This document shows positions 43,517 through 47,917 of a DNA stretch of 47,917 nucleotides, piece after piece (within the stretch, counting starts at the first letter, position 1; each line of letters opens with the position of its first letter). The position numbers and the translations under genes were made by a program. Source of the stretch: Saprospiraceae bacterium (GTDB taxonomy: Bacteria; Bacteroidota; Bacteroidia; Chitinophagales; Saprospiraceae); assembly GCA_026983735.1 (NCBI GenBank), contig JALSTN010000197.1, positions 1 to 47,917 of the forward strand, in the 5' to 3' direction. The notes under the pieces were generated by a model. That model was given only the letters and a program-made list of their open reading frames with translations, was not told where the DNA came from and searched no databases.

Positions 43517-46500
43517 ATGGGTGGTGTGCCCTTGCGGATATTCTATGCTAAATACCTCTCCATGGTGTATAACCGTAGTGCCATTCTGGGGTATCTCGTC
43601 GGGCTGGTTTTCTGGTGTAGTCCGGGGTCTTCCCAAGAGCGATTTATCAGTTATGATCGTCATTCCGGTCTGGATGCGGATCATATTACTTGTATCGCTG
43701 AGGATAGTTTGGGGTACATGTGGTTTGGGTCTAACAATGGGTTGATACGGTATGATGGGTATCAATTTGAGTATTTTTATACGCGCCAAGGGGACAGTGC
43801 TAGTTTATCCGGTAATTATATTATAGATATCCAAACCGGTCCCAAAGGGCGATTGTGGATAGCCACTCATGATCGTGGTATATGCGTATATGATTATAGC
43901 ACAGAAAAATTTACTCGTATTCCCTTTTTGGATGTCTACGGTACACCTATTGATCCCACTCCCATTTGGAAAGTATGGATTGACAAGACGGGGCAGGTAT
44001 GGTTGGCGACGTCTAAGTACGGCATTGTCAGATTGGACAAGAAGAATTATCATTGGGTACTGCCAGCGGATTCGAGAAGGTATCTCCATGCACGTGATAT
44101 ATATCCCGACCCTAATGATGATAAGCATTTTTACTCTGCCAGCAGTACTGAACTCAGATATTATTCCATCGAGACGGGGGACTACCGAGTGGTTAAAAAA
44201 AAGGAAGATTGGGACTGGAATCATCTCCTCGTAGATACATCGGGAGACATCTGGAATACGCTTTATCTGGATGGTCTTACTCATCTAAGTACTAAAAATA
44301 AAAGGACCTGGAAAAAGAATTGGACCGGAGCTGTAACTCTAGATCTTATTCGAAAAGATGAAGAAACCCTTTGGATGGCCACGGAAGGCCAAGGGATAAG
44401 AGTCTACCATACGCGCACCCATACATCTGAGCGGATACTTCCTAAACCATTTGATCGATCTTCCCTTCCATGTAAATTTATCTTGTCTCTGCACAAAGAT
44501 AAGAGCGGTAAAATATGGATAGGGACGGCCATTGGAATTAGTCTATGGGATCCTAAACAACAACAGATAAAAGCACACCTAGTCAATTACCCTGCATCTG
44601 CAAATCCTTTAATGGTGAGTGATTATTGGGAGGTGCCCGGAAGAAAAACATTAGTTGCAGGGTATTATTATGACAGATTACTACATCTTAATTCGATCGG
44701 GCCTGTCACTTCTGATGTAGAGGTATCTCCTTCGGCTCGACATCTAATTAAGCCCTACAATATCTATCCCGCAGCCGGAAAGATATTTGTTTTCTACAGC
44801 AATGGAATAGGCCTCTATGATCCTTCTAAAGACCTTATTCGCCCTTATCGGGTATCACATTTTCAAGAGGTCTTATCGCGTAGAGGTGCGGGGGATGTCC
44901 TCCAAGATCCTCATCAACACTTTTGGCTAACACGGCCTCCAAACATCTTGATTCATCTCAATCCGTATTCCGGAGATATAGACACCTTTCATATCGGATA
45001 CCCTTCCAATATTTATTTTTCTCGTTCCCTCTACTATCAAAATGACAGTATCATATGGCTCGAACACAACGGAGAGCTCTTCCGACTCAATACGCTCAGT
45101 AGGCGAAGACATAAGTTTTTCCCTTCTGCAAATGACAAAATAGACCGATTGGGGATCAACGACATAAGGGTTACTCCGGACAATACCGTCTGGCTGACGA
45201 CGGATACCAGGGCGCTGTTAAAACTGGGTTACACCCATGATACTTTAAAAGAATTAGACCAATTTGAACATATCAACGGATTGCCTAGTGATGTATTGGG
45301 GGATATCATTCAAAGTAAGGATGGGAGATTGATGGTGGGTACCAATCAAGGAATTGGTGTTTATTTGCCTAAATTCAATGGATTCTATACCGTTGACAAA
45401 AGTTATGGATTGCTAGACAATGAAGTCTTATCCCTCAGGGACAAAGGAAAGGTCCTTCTCGCTACTCATAAAATGGGTTTCTCCATAATCCGGCCTGAAC
45501 ACCTCATCCAAGAGCACACTCCCCCCCAAATTCATATCCAATACATTAACTTTTCAAACGAACATGCTCAAGTGTACTCGACTTCATTTCATATAAAAAC
45601 ACCTGTCCCCTACACTCATAACGATGTTTCCATTGGTTATTTAGCGTTCCATTATAACGCTTTGTCAACCATTTCATACCGATATAAACTCTCCGGTGTA
45701 CACGACTGGATAGTGGGTTCCCAACTCGAAAGAGTCGCCCGTTATAATAATTTACAACCCGGCAAATATCGATTTGAAGTAGAAGCTAAACGTAAAGATG
45801 GAATCTGGAGCTCCCCTGCCCGGATCGACTTTGAAATCAAGGCTCCTTTCTGGAGGACAACCTGGTTTATCATCGGGAGTACGCTTTTTATCGCTACCAT
45901 CATATACGCTTTGCTCATGTGGAGGTGGAGGCAGGTGAAGGAGAGAGAAAAACTCAAAAACAAGTACGAATTACAGATCTCCCAAATACAACTTCAGGCT
46001 CTAAGGGCGCAAATGAACCCGCACTTTATGTTTAATAGTCTCAACTCTATCAAAAACTATATTTTAAAAAATGAAACCACCCTCGCTGCAGAATATCTAT
46101 CCAGCTTCTCTCATCTAATACGAATGATCTTACAATTCTCCAAGTCCACTACGATAAGTATGAAGGAAGAAATTGAGGTGCTTCTGCTTTATATCGATCT
46201 TGAAAAGTTGAGATTTAGAGATACGTTTTCTTTTCAATGTCAGATTGACAAGGAAATAGATATGACCCGACTCCAAATTCCACCTATGCTTCTCCAACCC
46301 TATGTCGAAAATGCCATCTGGCACGGGTTATTACACAAGAAAGAAGATCGTATCCTAAATATAAAACTATATCGCTCTGATGCTAATATCATTTGTGAAA
46401 TAGAAGACAACGGCATCGGAAGAGATGCTGCAAAGCTGCTGAAATCCAAATCCGCTTCTCGATATAAATCAATGGGGATGAGTATCGTAAATGACCGTAT

Positions 46501-46627
46501 TCAACTCCTTAATTCCTCTAATTCTATTAATATTAACATAGAGGTGACGGATAAAGTTTATCCAGATGGATCTGCTGCCGGTACCCTCATCAAATTAATT
46601 ATCCCCTATGCGTACTATAATCATTGA
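43517..46627 (+). CDS. Propeller-sensor LytS-like histidine kinase (second pair)
   Basis: This 1036-aa kinase may really start at Met16 (ATG at 43562), which gives a cleaner signal peptide. A long beta-propeller (about 45-670) repeats units such as EDSLGYMWFGSNNGLIRYDG, KSGKIWIGTAIGISLWDP and KDGRLMVGTNQGIGVY. A Y_Y_Y domain (about 700-775) with YRYKLSGVHDWIVGS is followed by a membrane helix (about 782-803). The His_kinase core has AQMNPHFMFNSLNSIKNY (phospho-His836), and the ATPase lid has PYVENAIWHGLLHKKE and EIEDNGIGRDAA. It overlaps its regulator by 20 bases. The sensed ligand is unknown. Confidence 0.92.
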   Translation: MGGVPLRIFYAKYLSMVYNRSAILGYLVGLVFWCSPGSSQERFISYDRHSGLDADHITCIAEDSLGYMWFGSNNGLIRYDGYQFEYFYTRQGDSASLSGNYIIDIQTGPKGRLWIATHDRGICVYDYSTEKFTRIPFLDVYGTPIDPTPIWKVWIDKTGQVWLATSKYGIVRLDKKNYHWVLPADSRRYLHARDIYPDPNDDKHFYSASSTELRYYSIETGDYRVVKKKEDWDWNHLLVDTSGDIWNTLYLDGLTHLSTKNKRTWKKNWTGAVTLDLIRKDEETLWMATEGQGIRVYHTRTHTSERILPKPFDRSSLPCKFILSLHKDKSGKIWIGTAIGISLWDPKQQQIKAHLVNYPASANPLMVSDYWEVPGRKTLVAGYYYDRLLHLNSIGPVTSDVEVSPSARHLIKPYNIYPAAGKIFVFYSNGIGLYDPSKDLIRPYRVSHFQEVLSRRGAGDVLQDPHQHFWLTRPPNILIHLNPYSGDIDTFHIGYPSNIYFSRSLYYQNDSIIWLEHNGELFRLNTLSRRRHKFFPSANDKIDRLGINDIRVTPDNTVWLTTDTRALLKLGYTHDTLKELDQFEHINGLPSDVLGDIIQSKDGRLMVGTNQGIGVYLPKFNGFYTVDKSYGLLDNEVLSLRDKGKVLLATHKMGFSIIRPEHLIQEHTPPQIHIQYINFSNEHAQVYSTSFHIKTPVPYTHNDVSIGYLAFHYNALSTISYRYKLSGVHDWIVGSQLERVARYNNLQPGKYRFEVEAKRKDGIWSSPARIDFEIKAPFWRTTWFIIGSTLFIATIIYALLMWRWRQVKEREKLKNKYELQISQIQLQALRAQMNPHFMFNSLNSIKNYILKNETTLAAEYLSSFSHLIRMILQFSKSTTISMKEEIEVLLLYIDLEKLRFRDTFSFQCQIDKEIDMTRLQIPPMLLQPYVENAIWHGLLHKKEDRILNIKLYRSDANIICEIEDNGIGRDAAKLLKSKSASRYKSMGMSIVNDRIQLLNSSNSININIEVTDKVYPDGSAAGTLIKLIIPYAYYNH

Positions 46628-47354
46628 TGATGAACTTGACAGCCTCGAATCCTTGTCCGCTGAACTCAAAATCTATTGTCCGGAACTTCAGATTGTTGCT
46701 ATTTGCAACTCTGCTCAAGAGGGCAGAAAAGCTATTCTGGAACATGAACCCGAACTGGTTTTTCTTGATATTGAGATGCCTTATATGAATGGGTTCGAAC
46801 TATTGGAGTCTCTGGATGATATATTCTTTAATATTATATTCGTTACGGCCTACAACGAATATGCTGTGCGTGCCTTTGAATTTAATGTGGTCGATTACAT
46901 CCTTAAGCCTATTATGAAAAGTAAACTTATTAAAGCAGTTAACAAAATTAGAAGTAAACCCAATCTGTCACTTGACAAAACCAATTTGAAAGCACTTATT
47001 AATAACATGCAGCTTCATACCGGTCATATAATGGAGAGTATTGCTTTTCCCTCTTCTGACGGTTTTATCTTTGTCCACATTAATGAAATCATCTATATCC
47101 AGGCTGAAAACAATTATTCCTGGGTCTATACTGATTCTGGAGATAAACACCTCCTATCAAAAACACTCAAAGAAGCTGCCGGGCTTATCCCTTTTCCTCA
47201 ATTCTTTCGACCCCACCAATCCTATTATGTCAACATGAACTTCGTCAAACAATACATCCGGGGGAAAGGCGGATATCTCATGCTTAGAGATGGAACTCAG
47301 ATCCCGGTCAGTAGAAATAATCGCAACGCGCTTCTCGACTATCTAAACAGATAA
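46608..47354 (+). CDS. LytTR-family response regulator (second pair)
   Basis: This 248-aa regulator has a receiver domain (1-120: TIIIDDELDS, phospho-Asp54 in VFLDIEMPYMNG, FVTAYNEYAV, DYILKPIMKSKL) and a LytTR DNA-binding domain (about 145-248: IHVNEIIYIQAENNYSW-like strands, FFRPHQSYYVNMNFV, YIRGKGGYLML). It starts 20 bases before its kinase ends, so the pair is tightly coupled. A row of 10-bp-spaced repeats lies just downstream, before the next gene, and is a good target for it. The two LytTR proteins of this window are close relatives, about one kb apart in gene order but facing away. Confidence 0.93.
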   Translation: MRTIIIDDELDSLESLSAELKIYCPELQIVAICNSAQEGRKAILEHEPELVFLDIEMPYMNGFELLESLDDIFFNIIFVTAYNEYAVRAFEFNVVDYILKPIMKSKLIKAVNKIRSKPNLSLDKTNLKALINNMQLHTGHIMESIAFPSSDGFIFVHINEIIYIQAENNYSWVYTDSGDKHLLSKTLKEAAGLIPFPQFFRPHQSYYVNMNFVKQYIRGKGGYLMLRDGTQIPVSRNNRNALLDYLNR

Positions 47355-47404
47355 GAGCTGTTTTTCTCTCCAATTTATTACCCGGATATCACAATATATT
47401 ACCG

Positions 47405-47447
47405 AATACTAACGGATACTGCCAAATACTAATTTGCACTAACTAGA
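47405..47447. promoter_or_regulatory. Array of four 10-bp-spaced ATACTAAC-type repeats (candidate LytTR operator)
   Basis: The words ATACTAAC, ATACTGCC, ATACTAAT and GCACTAAC have their ACT centres at 47408, 47418, 47428 and 47438, exactly one helical turn apart. The array lies 51 bases after the LytTR regulator stop and 17 bases before the -7 box of the next gene, on one DNA face. Confidence 0.55.
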
Positions 47448-47463
47448 TAGGGGCATTCCTGCA

Positions 47464-47471
47464 TAGCTTTG
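47464..47471 (+). promoter_or_regulatory. -7 box (TAGCTTTG) for the gene at 47559
   Basis: TAGCTTTG fits TAnnTTTG. Transcription from about 47477 would give a leader of some 82 bases containing the shared block at 47475-47496. Confidence 0.55.
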
Positions 47472-47474
47472 TAT

Positions 47475-47496
47475 AAAAATAATGTGAGTGCAAAGC
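47475..47496 (+). promoter_or_regulatory. Distal leader module shared with the NYN gene
   Basis: AAAAATA followed by ATGTGAGTGCAAAGC is equal, except for one base, to the minus-strand block at 19478-19500. A GTG at 47484 is in frame with the ATG at 47559 and no stop lies between. Confidence 0.5.
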
Positions 47497-47558
47497 ACTT
47501 ACAGGATTCAGATATATTAATTTACAATTATTTTCATTTTATTAAAAATTTATTAGTT

Positions 47559-47917
47559 ATGAAATGGTTCCATCCTTTTATCGTCTTATTCTGCTTGATT
47601 TCCCTTTCCCTTTCCGCACAAAACGTCGGTATCGGCACCACCACACCCGATGCCAGCGCCAAGCTCGACATCACCAGCACCGACAAGGGACTCCTTATCC
47701 CTCGACTCACTAGTGCCCAGCGCACCGCCATCGCCTCGCCGGCTACCGGGCTACTGGTCTTTCAGACCGATGCGACGGCGGGATTCTACTACTACGACGG
47801 CACGGGCTGGGTACAACTCAACGACGCTTCCTCTACCGTCACCAAGATCAACGACCTCAGCGACGGCAAGTCAGACGACGATGGGACGGACGACGGCTCC
47901 TCCGTCTTCCTAGGCCT
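47559..47917 (+). CDS. Exported tail-fibre-like surface protein, N-terminal part (runs off window)
   Basis: A partial 119-residue frame starts at ATG 47559 with signal peptide [40 protein letters not shown] and [15 protein letters not shown] follow, then [20 protein letters not shown] and the acidic [18 protein letters not shown]. This opening (GIGT-P-A-L-I-S---G-L-PR-T--QR) is typical of Bacteroidota cell-surface proteins that often end in S74 or tail-fibre domains. The ATG is chosen for the signal peptide. In-frame GTG 47484 would add 25 residues. Base composition changes sharply here to about 60 percent GC, against about 40 percent just upstream. It lies after the second LytTR gene and its candidate operator. 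Confidence 0.8.
   Translation, partial: MKWFHPFIVLFCLISLSLSAQNVGIGTTTPDASAKLDITSTDKGLLIPRLTSAQRTAIASPATGLLVFQTDATAGFYYYDGTGWVQLNDASSTVTKINDLSDGKSDDDGTDDGSSVFLG

Noticed and set aside
47650-47913. 87-codon frame at the right edge
   Set aside because: Ser/Pro/Thr-rich shadow in another frame of the real exported gene starting at 47559.

Overview
The window looks like a chromosome segment of a Bacteroidota bacterium, perhaps of the Saprospiria/Chitinophagia side. The evidence is as follows. Promoters carry TAnnTTTG -7 boxes rather than E. coli hexamers, and Shine-Dalgarno sites are mostly absent. Several proteins carry type IX secretion (T9SS) C-terminal sorting domains. The window also has DUF4294 and DUF5606 proteins, a bacterial GH3 protein, a Bacteroidota-type PurM, and LytS/LytTR kinases with N-terminal beta-propellers. 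No phage, CRISPR, rRNA or complete insertion sequence was found.

Left part (1-27 kb), mostly housekeeping. The left edge holds the start of a fumarylacetoacetate-hydrolase-family gene on the minus strand. Then come purM with a small coupled membrane protein, tRNA-Leu(GAG), and an ECF sigma factor translationally coupled to a probable dual-membrane-spanning anti-sigma factor. After tatD there is a six-gene run: UDP-glucuronate decarboxylase, dTDP-glucose 4,6-dehydratase, a long multi-SLBB polysaccharide export protein, GH3, a small protein and recO. Next are a fused 2-oxo-acid dehydrogenase E1, a DUF5606 protein, mnmA, a lipoprotein and rimM. On the minus strand follow a NYN-domain protein, groES-groEL, DUF4294-mvaD and a flavin reductase. 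A secreted beta-helix protein closes the block.

Right part (27-48 kb), a surface and signalling region. Reading leftwards from 42.7 kb, seven same-strand genes encode a propeller-type LytS-like kinase, a LytTR regulator, an outer-membrane beta-barrel candidate, a 1868-aa TANFOR-like exported protein, a five-FnIII exported protein, a tail-fibre-like protein with an S74 self-cleaving chaperone domain, and a short T9SS cargo protein. Facing away across an 840-bp gap is a second kinase/LytTR pair, followed at the right edge by the GC-rich start of another tail-fibre-like exported gene. So each LytTR pair is associated with its own surface-fibre gene. Upstream of the right-edge gene lies a row of four repeats spaced exactly 10 bp apart, and the word TACTAAC recurs upstream of the other operon. 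These are candidate LytTR operators. The right-edge gene also shares a 5' leader block with the distant NYN gene, whose proximal leader is in turn shared with the FnIII gene.

Best candidates for something little described: the seven-gene surface operon with its mirrored second two-component system, the sigma/trans-envelope anti-sigma pair, and the shared leader modules.
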